Assembly: GCA_003427395.1 (NCBI GenBank)
Contig: BFEA01000146.1
Span: 1,763,658-1,785,333 of the forward strand
Length of the DNA: 21,676 bases
Source: Chara braunii
Taxonomy: Eukaryota > Streptophyta > Charophyceae > Charales > Characeae
Reading direction: 5' to 3'
Position 1 is the stretch's first letter; each line of letters starts with the position of its first letter. Under the pieces are notes generated by a model. It had not been told where the DNA came from. It was given only the letters and a program-made list of their open reading frames with translations, and did no database searches. The position numbers were made by a program, and so were the translations under genes. Shown here one piece after another: positions 1-8,488 of this stretch.

Positions 1-44
1 ACACACATACACATACATACACACACATACACACACACACATAT
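1..44. repeat. CA/CATA microsatellite
   Basis: The window opens inside an (AC)n tract with interspersed AT steps, ending at ATATGG. It probably continues upstream of the window. Simple repeat; no coding signal. Confidence 0.9.
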
Positions 45-241
45 GGGAGAGGTTTTGTCGCTATTTCTCATGAAGGGGGGACTTGCTCCCGCTTGTGACT
101 GCTTGCTGCAATTGCTTGCTTAATGCTTGTCATCCAGAGAGACCAGCAGTAGTGGTAGTAAAGTTCTTGTCTCACAAATCGGTTTTTTTTTTTGCCTGTT
201 TTGTTCAACCTTCGCTTCACTTTACCTCGTCTAGTTCGCAT

Positions 242-504
242 TGTCTCCCCTTCTTTCCCGTTTTCAAGATGTCTACGCCCGACATATCATGTCCAGGAGG
301 ATTTGAACTGTTGATTTATACCCTCAGTTCACTGTCGTTTAGTTCCTACTTTGTTGAAGTTGTTTGTATATAGTCTCCCCTATTTCCCGTTCTCTTTGAA
401 GCTGTTTGCCCCTAAAGGCTAAAGTATCATATCCAGGAGGATTTGAGCTGCTGATTTATATATCAGCAATTGCATGCTCGTATACCAATGAGCTATGAGA
501 CAGG
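242..504 (-). repeat. Diverged duplication with tRNA-like promoter boxes
   Basis: Two related segments lie in tandem, roughly 242-318 and 373-459. Both begin with GTCTCCCC and share TCCAGGAGGATTTGA followed by TGATTTAT. Read on the minus strand they resemble the 3' part of a tRNA. The copy at 432-504 has an A-box match (TAGCTCATTGG) and, 36 bases on, a B-box-like GCTCAAATC with one mismatch. The other copy has a perfect B box (GTTCAAATC) but no A box. In the 432-504 copy the spacing between D-arm and T-arm fits a tRNA, but the anticodon and acceptor stems do not pair, so this is not a functional tRNA gene. It is most likely a tRNA-derived repeat or tRNA pseudogene that has been duplicated. 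Confidence 0.45.
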
Positions 505-642
505 TATTTTGTTTCCTTGTCCTTTGTCCGCGGCTCTTTCTCTTTCTTCTCACTGCTATTCGTCTTTTTCTTTTTTTGCTTTTTTGTGTTGGTGCCGATC
601 TGCTCTCTTTTTTCTTTTTTTTTGGCTCCTAGCCGTGCTGTA
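505..642. other. T/C-rich spacer without gene
   Basis: Pyrimidine-rich sequence with several T runs (for example 575-590 and 607-622). I see no coding, RNA or element signature here. Minus-strand open frames in it are lysine/arginine-rich products of the base bias. Confidence 0.6.
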
Positions 643-771
643 GTGGTCTCGGCCCACTACTTGCCAAATGCAAAATGAAAGTGAAATTTCTGCTAGAACA
701 TGGAAAGATACACCGCCATGTTTTTTTTTTGGGGGTCTTTTGCGCATGTGGTGGGTAGTGGAGCGAGGCCC
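643..771. mobile_element. Short inverted-repeat element (MITE), copy A
   Basis: A 129-bp element with imperfect terminal inverted repeats of about 33 bp: the left end reads GTGGTCTCGGCCCACTAC then CCAAATGCAAAA, and the reverse complement of the right end reads GGGCCTCGCTCCACTAC then CACATGCGCAAAA. GTA flanks both sides (640-642 and 772-774). The interior contains TGCTAGAACATGGAAAGATA followed by CACCGCC and a T run at 720-730. It matches copies B (17846-17967) and C (18438-18559). No coding capacity, so a non-autonomous element. The 3-bp duplication and GG-starting ends are most like PIF/Harbinger-type MITEs, but the duplication is not the usual TAA/TTA, so the superfamily is open. Confidence 0.7.
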
Positions 772-810
772 GTAGTTGCCACGGACATCAATAGGAATTC
801 ATGTATGAAG

Positions 811-830
811 TAATTAATTAATTAATTAAA
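811..830. repeat. (TTAA)n microsatellite
   Basis: Five consecutive TAAT/TTAA units. A simple repeat in an A/T-rich spacer between MITE copy A and the gag-like fragment. Confidence 0.85.
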
Positions 831-894
831 TCACTTACTGTTCACCCACGCTACGAATTGATTCATTAACTAATTAGGTCTCTGTAGTCCGATC

Positions 895-1903
895 AGTCAG
901 TCGATGGCTGTTACCCACACTGGCACCGTTCTCAACCAAGTGTTGAGAGCCTCATCCTTCTTATCTTCTGAGAAGGTTGAGGGTGGTTTCAATGGGGTTT
1001 TGGGGTACTAAGGTTGTTGCTGTCCCGCTGGTGGGGCAGCCTGCTGCTGTGGTGTAGCTCCATCCGCTGGACCAGAAGAAGTAGAAGCAACAGTCTCTGC
1101 TGCTGTGCTGCTGTTGTTGAAGTACCGCCTGGTGTGGTACCATCTTGAGGCGGATACGGGCCTGCCATCGCTGACAATGGCAGCGGTGGCAAAACTGCTG
1201 GCCTGAAACCTGGCCTGTGCATGGCGTGCAGGATCTGGTCTAGGGTGTTCTGGATAGCGTCCAGTTTGCTGTCCATGTAAGCGTGCATGGACAGGGTGCT
1301 CGCCTTGAGAATCTTTGTGGTGTTGTCAAGTGTCGAGTCATCTACTCCCTCTAACGCAACTTTGTCTGCCTCTCTTCCCTCAAGTCTGACACTTTTGTTC
1401 CTAATCTCATTCTTTTTTTCAGTAGCCTCCTCGAGTTCCTTCTCTAACCTTAAGCGGATCAACTCCACTTGCAGGAGTTTTATTTGTTCCCTGGTGCATG
1501 GAGGAGGCTAGCTAAACTGCGAGCCCGCCATCTGACTGGTTCCGGATCCTGACGTATTGGAGATGGACTGTGCGTTGGTCTGTGGCATACCAAGCGACTG
1601 ACCAGGCGAGGTTGCTGCAGAGGTAGCCATTGCTACTGCGCTAGCTGCTGCTGCTGCTAACGTTCTTTCCACAACTGCTGCTGCTGCTAACGTTCTTTCC
1701 ACAACTGCTGCTGCTGCTAATGTTCTTTCCACAGCTGCTGCTGCTTCCCTTGTAGTCTCTAGAGTATGGGCCCTTGCTTCAGTCCTTAATCTTCTTTCGT
1801 CTCCCAGTAACAGAACCTGGAACACTACAGGTATCCTACGTGTATCATGCCGTGTCTGCCTTCTGTTGTCAGCTGTACCTTCACCACCTTCTGATCCACT
1901 CAT
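895..1903 (-). pseudogene. Retroelement gag-like fragment, broken and truncated
   Basis: On the minus strand a frame opens at an ATG at 1903 (MSGSEGG...) and runs to a stop at 1508. A second frame continues from about 1500 (CTREQIKLLQVE...) to about 990, and a third carries on to about 895. The first part is alanine-rich with a 10-residue repeat (ERTLAAAAVV). The second begins with a charged, coiled-coil-like helix (LRLEKELEEATEKKNE) and moves into a Pro/Gln-rich linker. The last contains KTPLKPPSTFSEDKKD followed by EALNTWLRTVPVWV, which resembles the start of a Ty3/gypsy-type gag domain (a Trp-Leu pair in a helix after an Asp/Glu-rich turn). Two frame changes and the loss of everything downstream (no nucleocapsid, protease or RT) show it is dead. 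A gag assignment rests on general likeness; a host protein with similar composition cannot be excluded. Confidence 0.5.
1658..1747 (-). repeat. 30-bp in-frame minisatellite, three units
   Basis: Three units of TAAYGTTCTTTCCACARCTG followed by CTGCTGCTGC, period exactly 30 bp (units start at 1658, 1688 and 1718). On the minus strand each unit encodes ten residues (ERTLAAAAVV-like), and the period is a multiple of three. This suggests the expansion arose while the gag-like frame was still read. Confidence 0.85.
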
Positions 1904-2620
1904 CGGCTAGGCAGACGCTGTCTGCACTAGTGTCCTCTCTGGAACATACCACAGCATGGGTCTGGTCGGTTCTAAAAATGAATAAAAATAAAATAATGTC
2001 CGGCAAGTCAGCTGATTTACTGTTCAAGCGGTATCAACATCATTCACACAGACTGGACACATAATCTAAATCTACTTTGATTAGTTCACTTACAGCAACT
2101 TCGAAGAGAACTGACTATGGTAGAACATTACAGTCCTATTCCAAGCTGGCTGTGAGGTGTTAGCAGTCTGTCAACCAACTAATCAAAATAAAAGTAAACT
2201 ATGTGAGCAGATGTATGCACAATGGGTATAGTTGTGTTTCCCAGTTGAGTCTCAATTGGAATATTCCTCCCCTGTATCCAACGTGCATGTAGGCATCATC
2301 GAGCAGCAGCGTCTACGGTGTGCATGAGCGGCCCACCCCTGTGCCCAAGGCATATGCTTATGACCAGAACTGCCCGTTCTTTATCCTCGCGTGCAACAAG
2401 CCTTATGTCTAACTGATCTGACTGATCAAGAGGCACAACCCCCACGGTCCTCAATAATTATTTAACGTCGCAATCAGGACAGCGATCACAACCAGTGGAC
2501 AGTCCAGACCCCCGCCATAAATATTTATAGACGGTCCGGTTAGTGTCTGCATAAAAGACTGGTCAGTCCGGACACCCCTTCTATCAGCGCAACAAAGAGC
2601 CTTCAAAGGACAAAGAAGCA
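1904..2620 (-). other. Possible leader/LTR of the gag-like element; otherwise no gene
   Basis: This stretch lies 5' of the gag-like frame on the minus strand. Next to the ATG the minus strand reads TGGTAT then GTTC then CAGAG (1951-1937), which is the usual initiator-Met primer-binding sequence TGGTATCAGAG split by four extra bases. Further upstream, the minus strand has TATAAATA (2529-2522), a possible TATA box. I could not find matching TG/CA LTR ends or a target duplication, so an LTR is only a suggestion. No coding sequence or RNA gene is evident here. Confidence 0.2.
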
Positions 2621-3279
2621 TGGTTTGCGTGTACTACTCCCATGGGTTGGCATGGTGATCGTGACCCGTGCTTCAACCAGGGCCCTTCAGAGATACTGCC
2701 CTCTCTTGCCCGATGCTCCATCGGGAAGAATGCCGTCTCTCGAGGTAGAGCGCTCACGACTCCTCACGACAAGAGGACACTCAAGGCAGCCTTGGCTGCG
2801 TGTGGCCTGGCTGGGAAGCTTCCAGTAGCTTCCAGTCAGGCCCTAGTGCCTGCGCACAGGCCCAGCTGTGCAGTTGAGGGCCTGGGCCCTTTACAGTTGG
2901 GCACGACCAGTATTTCCAGACTTGGGCCGTTTGCTGCATTTGCATAGGACCCGGGGTATGTACGTCGACAATGCTGCTTTTACGTAGGCCTGTAGCCCAT
3001 TTGTGATGTATCTAGCCTGCATTGTGTGTGTGCCCAGGCGCAACTTCCAAGACCTGGGCCCAATTGTACATCGCAGCACAGGGAGGCTCACGCTTCCTCT
3101 CAACCAACTGGCGTGCTGCAAACTGCCTGAGTAGCCACATATGAAAAATGTCAAATTTTGGCCTCTGGTGCATATTCAGGCCCACCTTCACTTAGGGCGG
3201 GCACGGGGCTTGCTGAGGGCCTCAACCCAGAACATATGCGTGTTTGATAAGGGCCCTGCGAGGACTCGTTCCTTGCACT
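2621..3279. other. Non-coding spacer with one small inverted repeat
   Basis: About 660 bp of balanced composition with only short, unrelated open frames. The one structure I see is an inverted repeat at 2804-2842 (GGCCTGGCTGGGAAGCT, 6-base loop TCCAGT, then AGCTTCCAGTCAGGCC), pairing over about 16 bp with one bulge and one mismatch. No family was recognised. Confidence 0.5.
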
Positions 3280-3314
3280 AGTTGCTAACAGATTCAGAAA
3301 TTTCAGAAATGCAG
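3280..3314. repeat. Local repeat, left half (interrupted by LINE-A)
   Basis: AGTTGCTAACAGATTCAGAA followed by ATTTCAGAAATGCAG. The same sequence, with two differences, stands uninterrupted at 6649-6683, where it continues directly into AATAACTGAGATACTG. At this copy the continuation (AATAATTGAGATATTG) is found only after LINE-A, at 6590-6605. The repeat therefore predates LINE-A and marks its left boundary. Confidence 0.8.
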
Positions 3315-6258
3315 CTTTCACAAACTCAACAACTCCCTCCTACTGAGACAACCTTTCAAACGGGAATTCAGGAGTGTTGGCGAAATTTAAGCGGTGCCTA
3401 CCTTTCCACACAAGATCGGTGGCAGTGGTTTCAGGAAAGTTACTCCACATTGTCACAGACGGTGGCCATAATTTCAAGGAAATTAGTAATCGACAGGAAA
3501 CAGAGGAAGCTAGCATTGGAGACAACCCTCAAGGTCGCAGAGACGAATCTGATTGATAACCCCTCTTCTGTATTGTACACGAATATTTTCGAAAAGGCAA
3601 GAGAAGAACTCACGATGTGGAGATGGTGGGAATTGAAGGTACTACAAATAAGAGCCAGAATGAACGAATAAGAGTTAAGTGAATCAATGTCAAAAGATTT
3701 CTTCGCAAGAATCAAAGCAAACTCAAGGGCTAACACGACAGAAAGCCTGAAAACCCTCTCAGTGACAAACAAAGAAGGAGTGTTGAACGTAGCAAAGGAA
3801 GTCTATGAAGAGGTTTATCACACGAAGACCCCTATGCCTACACTGCCCAGCACCAGAGAGGCACGCACTAGGATGCTATAATACCTGGAACAAACGATAT
3901 CTCAAGAACAAGCAGAAGCTCTAGACAAGCCCATCACCTTGGAAGAACTGCACGGTGCTGTCCAAAGTATGAACAACAATAAGTCACCAGGAATCGACGG
4001 GCTGACAAAAGAATTCTGGGAAAATTTTTGACCACTCTTAGGGGGCGATCTGCTGAACTTCTACAACGACAGCTGGCTTAAGGGGGGACTGAGAAATCTA
4101 CCGAGTCGTAGCGTTGTCACATTGTTGTACAAAAAAGGAGAGAAAGAAGATATCAGGAACTATAAACCCATTTCGCTGCTAATGCTTCCTTATAAGATCC
4201 TAGCCAAAGCTCTGGCCTTGCGAATCCTAGACTTGACAGACAAATGTTTCCATATAGACCAAACAGGGTTCATCCCTGGAAGGCACATCTTGGACAACGT
4301 ACTGACCCTCAACGAAGTGGCCAACAAAGTCAGAGAAAAAAGGATAAACACAACAATTCTTTTCTTCGATTTTGAAAAGGCCTACGACCAGGTCAACTGG
4401 GCCTTTCTTAATGCAAGCATGAAAAAGATGGGAGTAGGCCCGAGTTTTAGGAAGTGGGTGGCACTGGGTGCATATTTTGTACAATGATGCCATAGGATGC
4501 GTGCAAGTCAATGGCTTGGTATCTGACTGATACCCTATTTCTCGGTCTGTTCGCTAAGGAGACCCGCGAGCCCCCCCAATCTTCCTCTTCGTGATGGAAG
4601 CGATAGCCTCATTCCCACGGAAAGATCCTTCCATACACAGACTGCCAGAGGTTAATGTAGGAACAGCCCAACACCTACAGTTCCCGACAGTAATAATGTT
4701 TGCAGATGATCTCACGGTTCTCAGAAAGAGCTTCGGACTCGTCATTCAGTGCGTTAGTAAGAGCAATGGAAGCGTTCAGACTAGAAATGAAGATTAATTG
4801 GAAGAGAACAATTGGCTGGTGGCTATTGGAGGAAGAGGCTCCCCAACTTCAAGGCCCTGAGGCAGACATGACATGGGAGACACCGGAGACCGCTACGCGA
4901 TATCTAGGCATCATGCTGACAAAGGAAGGTTTTGCCCCTCAGATGGCCCAAAATATACTCGCAGAACAAATTAACAAACTGGGTAGATGGGGTAACACAT
5001 TCACATCATTGCTGAGCCGTGCACTAGCCATCAATACATCTATTTTCTCAATGATGTGGTATATAGCATCAATCTGGACAGTTCCGGACCATGCAATCAA
5101 GGAACTTAATCGTAAAGCAAGGGCATACTTGTGGTCGGGCGACCCCAACAAAGAGAACTGCATACCAAAGATAGATTGGCACTGCATCACAAGGAAACCA
5201 GCCAGAGGTCTTGCTTGGTATCATAGACCCCAAACAAGAAACCAAAGCCTTACAACTTAAATGGATAATCAAACTACTGACTCAACCTGGTACGGCATGG
5301 AATAAATTGGCTTTGGATAGCATCAGGGGCCTAGCACCCATAGCCACACCAGTGAACATGTCCTGTCTTCTGGGTAATGACCAAGGAATGAAGTCCAAGT
5401 ACGGGGCGCAGAAATCAACGAATGAGGAACCGGTCCAAGCGAAGCCAGGCCCCTTACACCATATTGGACTGCATTGCTACGGATATGGCGGGAAGTCATG
5501 CCGAAGAAGGTGGGTAAACCCAAGTCCAAAGACGAGGTACTGAGGCAACCTCTGTTTGGTAATCCGTGGGTGAGAGACGAAAGTGATCACCAACTATCCC
5601 TTAAGCCTAGAGGTGGGAGATGGCTATCTTGGATCGAACATGGTGTTTGGAAAGTGAGTCATCTGTGGAATGAGGAGAAAAAGGACTGGGTGACAGAACA
5701 GGAACTTGCCTCCCAGCTCAAAGGTTGCCACCGACGAGACAAGAATCTACAATCCATTATCAACTGCATCCCAGAAGGATGGAAGGAATTGTTGAGTGAA
5801 GTCTCAACCTGGAAATTGGGTGAATGGGGGGTGAGGTTACAGGACTTAACCCCATCAAGGGCCTATCAATTCTCCCATAAACAGCATGGATCGGATACCC
5901 TGGCGGTGTTTACTTCTTTCCGAATTACCCCCTCTAGGCAAGGCCTTCCATCTATCCTGAATCAAGAGTTGGACCCTGATTCAGACTATCTATCCTGAAG
6001 GTATGGGCGGAGACAAGGACCCTGATTCAGGCGGAGATTCTTTGCAAGTGGCACAAGACAAGACAATCCATGCCAGATGACGAAGAGCAACATAAGAGAA
6101 TGAAGGCAAATTTCACTGAGGTGTGGCTTGCAAGGGGCAAAGTGGCAGAGATAATGGACTCTCGCTTACGGTGGAAAGACTGGCACAACTCAGAAGCAGG
6201 GAGGAGAAGGCAGAGTTCCCAGCCAGCTGAAGGACTAGCTTCATCACAGGTCACATAA
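3315..6258 (+). pseudogene. LINE-A ORF2 remnant (reverse transcriptase, broken)
   Basis: A decayed reverse-transcriptase polyprotein of a plant-type LINE. In order: a Trp/charged linker (3315-3960, WQWFQESYSTLSQTV); the RT entry motif NNKSPGIDGLTKEFW (about 3976-4020); RNYKPISLL (4153-4185); HIDQTGFIPGRHILDN (4249-4300); the palm motif FFDFEKAYDQVNW (4363-4400) with its catalytic Asp; the remnant of the RQGxPxxP motif (about 4555-4590, with a stop in place of Gln); and FADD at about 4701-4712 with both catalytic Asp kept. The thumb/connection follows (AYLWSGDPNKENCIPKIDW, 5129-5180; LGIIDPKQETKALQLKW). The C-terminal end (RLRWKDWHNSEAG, about 6163-6200) matches the end of LINE-B, but the Cys/His zf-RVT-like segment is missing. 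Stops at about 3669, 3880, 4029 and 4556 and several frameshifts make it non-functional. Confidence 0.88.
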
Positions 6259-6588
6259 TGTTGGAGGGTGTAACCCGATTTTGCACCCTCAGTGGCTTCT
6301 TTTACCTTTCTTGCTTTTTATCATTTATCTGACAGGTCATGCAGTAGACCTGAGAGGAAAGGAGGAAGTAAGGCAAGCTGACAGTCAATCCTCCACGATG
6401 TTTTGGAGTAATCAATGCTGGTCAGGGATCCTTTGGCCGGACGGAAGGAAGCGTGAGTGGGTTTCATGATGTAATGTTTTATTCTGACTTGCTGGTGGAA
6501 TAGGAACCGGACTGATGCTCCCCAGAATGGAAATGGATCCGGGCCCATAAGGACCTGTTTTATTAAAAAATAAAATAAAAATAAAAAA
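3315..6588 (+). mobile_element. LINE-A: 5'-truncated non-LTR retrotransposon
   Basis: A 3274-bp plus-strand element that begins inside ORF2, after where the endonuclease would be, and ends in an A-rich tail (about 6564-6588). It lacks ORF1 and the endonuclease, as expected of incomplete reverse transcription. Its 3' region (about 6349-6560) is clearly related to that of LINE-B (about 10538-10741), including CAAGCTGACAGTCAATCCTC, GAGTAATCAATGCTGGTCAG, GGAATAGGAACCGGACTGA and CATAAGGACCTGTTT. The boundaries come from comparison with the uninterrupted repeat at 6649-6700. The target duplication would be at most 2-3 bp (AG), unusually short for a LINE. Confidence 0.9.
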
Positions 6589-6700
6589 GAATAATTGAGA
6601 TATTGTGGCCCGGCAAAATTGTCGATTTCAAAATGCCACAGGAACCCCAGTTGCTAACAGATTCAGAAATAGCAGAAATGCAGAATAACTGAGATACTGA
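6589..6700. repeat. Local repeat: right half of unit 1 plus intact unit 2
   Basis: 6590-6605 (AATAATTGAGATATTG) is the continuation of the 3280-3314 repeat on the far side of LINE-A. A second copy of the repeat follows at 6649-6683 and continues as AATAACTGAGATACTG (6684-6699). The 6606-6640 stretch (GGCCCGGCAAAATTGTCGAT) is weakly like the inverted-repeat end at 6701 and may be a decayed end of the same element type. Confidence 0.65.
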
Positions 6701-7589
6701 GGGTCTTGCCACACCAATGTCGAAAGTGGAGTTTTTCGATATTTTTTCTTCGCCACACAGACTGTCGAAGAAAAAAATGTAGAAAACACTTCCACATTTG
6801 TCAGAGAAGTGGTTTCATCCAGCGGCTTAACTCAGTTGGTAAGGCACGAAAGTGGCATTCAGGAGGTCTTGGGTTCAATCCCCATTGGCCTCATGCACCT
6901 TCCTGGGCAAGCTTGGTGCCCGCCACCTAGAGATATGCCGTTGGTACCCCTGAGTGGCATTGAGCAGAGCCTGCTGATGTTCATAGGGGGAGGGGAGGCA
7001 CAGTGACTGGCCCATCGAAGAAGCTCGGTCCTGATGCTACCGGCTGACCGCTGGCCGGCATCGCCCACCTGCTGTAGCAGGTATCGCACCTGCTGGTGGG
7101 TGCAGCTCCCGCATGTTCCCTTGTTGGAGGCTTGAGCACGGATGTGGCTGCTACGGGGTTCCCCGTAATACTATAATGGCAATAAAAAAAAGGCCTGAAA
7201 GGCCGTCCTGTCCAGATTTGACAGGTAATTGAATTGGTTGGGCTTAAAGAATTAGCCTTTATAAAAAAAGAAAGAAAAAAAAAAGAGAGAAGTGGTTTCG
7301 ACTTTCAACATGTTTGTGGAACGGCCCGCCTGCAGCGGGTTGAGTTTCAACATCTCGGAAAGGATGTTGTGAAGGATGTGCGGATTTCAACAGCTTTCAG
7401 GGTTCGGGGTACTGACGCTGCCTTAACATTCGCTGTCTTCTTCTTCTTTTTCTTTTCTTTTTTTTTCTTTTCCTGGGTCTTCGACATACGGTGTGGCGAA
7501 GGTGGCCTTTGTGTCGAAACCGTGAATGTCAAAACGAGTCTGACAGCTGGCAAGTATTTCACGGTTTCGACACTGGTGTGGCGAGGCCC
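6701..7589. mobile_element. Inverted-repeat DNA element with nested SINE
   Basis: The left end GGGTCTTGCCACACCAATGT followed by CGAAA is matched in inverted orientation by the right end (reverse complement GGGCCTCGCCACACCAGTGT followed by CGAAA). TGA flanks both sides (6698-6700 and 7590-7592). A second inverted pair lies inside: CTTCGCCACACAGACTGTCGA at about 6748-6768 against TCGACATACGGTGTGGCGAAG at about 7480-7500. Removing the nested SINE and one copy of its target duplication leaves about 406 bp with no coding capacity. The terminal 15 bp (GGGYCTYGCCACACC) are shared with the 122-bp MITE family at 17846 and 18438, and so is the 3-bp duplication, so they probably used the same transposase. 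A T/C-rich stretch at 7438-7472 sits in the right part. Confidence 0.75.
6817..7285 (+). mobile_element. tRNA-derived SINE, complete copy
   Basis: A 469-bp element between exact 14-bp direct repeats AGAGAAGTGGTTTC (6803-6816 and 7286-7299). The head is tRNA-like: an A box TAACTCAGTTG (6828-6838, one mismatch to consensus) and a perfect B box GTTCAATCC (6873-6881) inside GGGTTCAATCCCC, correctly spaced for RNA polymerase III. The body (about 6890-7200) contains a hairpin-prone segment (ACCTGCTGTAGCAGGT). The 3' end TTGGGCTTAAAGAATTAGCC precedes an A-rich tail. The body and tail recur at 19488-19821, and the tail alone at 18963-19030. No ORF is expected. The tail does not match LINE-A or LINE-B, so its mobilising LINE is not in this window. 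Confidence 0.88.
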
Positions 7590-7592
7590 TGA

Positions 7593-7896
7593 AAAGAACT
7601 CGAAACAGGCGTCTATTTTGCAGCCAGATAGCCGCGTCCTGTCTTCCCAAGTCTGGCTCACAGAGTATCGAAATCCTAATTACGAATGTAGGAAGTACCA
7701 CCAACCAGGTAAATAATAAATAAATATATAATTACCGAAATAAATGGAACACGTAAGTCCTAATTTCCCAAGGTCTTGCTATCAGGTCCCTATGTTCTTC
7801 CTCGTCTTTTACCTGTTTCTTTGAATTATCCCCCCTACCTCGTGGGTCCCAGGTAATTCAGAATTATTGTATTCTGTTCATCTGATTGCAGCTGGA
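7593..7896. other. Spacer without gene
   Basis: A/T-rich spacer, including ATAATAAATAAATATATAAT at about 7713-7732. I see no element boundary, coding frame or RNA gene. Confidence 0.5.
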
Positions 7897-8031
7897 ATTG
7901 AACTGAGAGCGACCGTCTTCACCCAAATATAACGCCGGATCATTATAGCTGTATTTGGGGCATTTTCAGTCAAGATGTAGCGACGGGAGTTCTATTCGGG
8001 TGAAGACGGTAGGCCCGGTGGTACTCAGTTC
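7897..8031. mobile_element. Hairpin element H1
   Basis: Inverted arms: ACCGTCTTCACCCAAATATA then AC (7912-7933) against the reverse complement of 7991-8010, ACCGTCTTCACCCGAATAGA then AC, with two mismatches. An outer pair GAACTGAG/CTCAGTTC (about 7899-7906 and 8024-8031) extends the structure. The centre reads TAGCTGTATTTGGGG then CATTTTCAGTC, which recurs in H2. It has no coding capacity and looks like a small inverted-repeat element. No clear target duplication was found. Confidence 0.65.
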
Positions 8032-8157
8032 ATTTCCTTCCTTCAACAAAGAAGGGGTCGGGGATCCGTCGACAAAACAACCAGAAAAAGTACTGGGACC
8101 ATTACCCAGCTTAGGTGCAGAACCTGAGGGAGAACACCTAGAAACAGAAATGACCAA

Positions 8158-8268
8158 CTACCTTCTTCAGCCAAATACAACGTACTGTCATTACAGCTGT
8201 ATTTGGGGTATCTTTCAGTCTAAATATGGCAATAATGACAGTACGTCATATTTTGGTGAAGAGGGTAG
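8158..8268. mobile_element. Hairpin element H2
   Basis: A 111-bp near-palindrome. The left arm CTACCTTCTTCAGCCAAATA then CAACGTACTGTCATTA pairs with the right arm, whose reverse complement is CTACCCTCTTCACCAAAATA then TGACGTACTGTCATTA. That is about 36 bp with few mismatches. The centre (CAGCTGTATTTGGGG then TATCTTTCAGTC) matches H1. CCAACTACC stands at its left edge, as it does at H3. A fold of this length would look like a small-RNA precursor if transcribed. Confidence 0.7.
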
Positions 8269-8281
8269 GGCTGTGGTCCAA

Positions 8282-8392
8282 CTACCGTCTTCCCCCGAAC
8301 ATAACGCACCCTAAAAATGAATGTATACAAGCTATATTTCCGGCCAGATACGGTCAAAATCAGGGTGCGTTGTGTTCGGGGGAAGATGGTAG
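8282..8392. mobile_element. Hairpin element H3
   Basis: Another 111-bp near-palindrome, 13 bp after H2. The left arm CTACCGTCTTCCCCCGAACA then TAACGCACCCT (8282-8312) pairs with 8362-8392, whose reverse complement is CTACCATCTTCCCCCGAACA then CAACGCACCCT: 29 of 31 positions match. The loop differs from H1 and H2 but keeps AGCTATATTT. It has the same length as H2, so both are complete copies of one family with different arm sequences. Confidence 0.72.
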
Positions 8393-8488
8393 CACCGGTT
8401 AGATGGTATGTTCATTCCATCCAGTGTGACACTGTGTGGGAGCTGCAGGACAGATTCGTTATGAATTTTTGGGCTGAGAAAACAGGAG

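Noticed and set aside
83-373. 96-codon plus-strand frame near the left edge
   Set aside because: Overlaps the tRNA-like duplication, has low-complexity Phe/Ser runs and no family likeness.
2625-3154. Frames of 67-101 codons
   Set aside because: Mutually overlapping, no start context or domain, and no codon pattern.
6589-6650. Possible second end of the 6701-7589 element
   Set aside because: Similarity to GGGTCTTGCC is weak and there is no matching duplication.
7347-7716. Overlapping frames of 93-160 codons on both strands
   Set aside because: They sit in the right arm of the inverted-repeat element and the SINE junction and include a poly-Phe/poly-Lys run; no domain.
7955-8314. 119-codon plus-strand frame
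   Set aside because: It runs through hairpins H1 and H2, whose paired arms explain the lack of stops; no family likeness.
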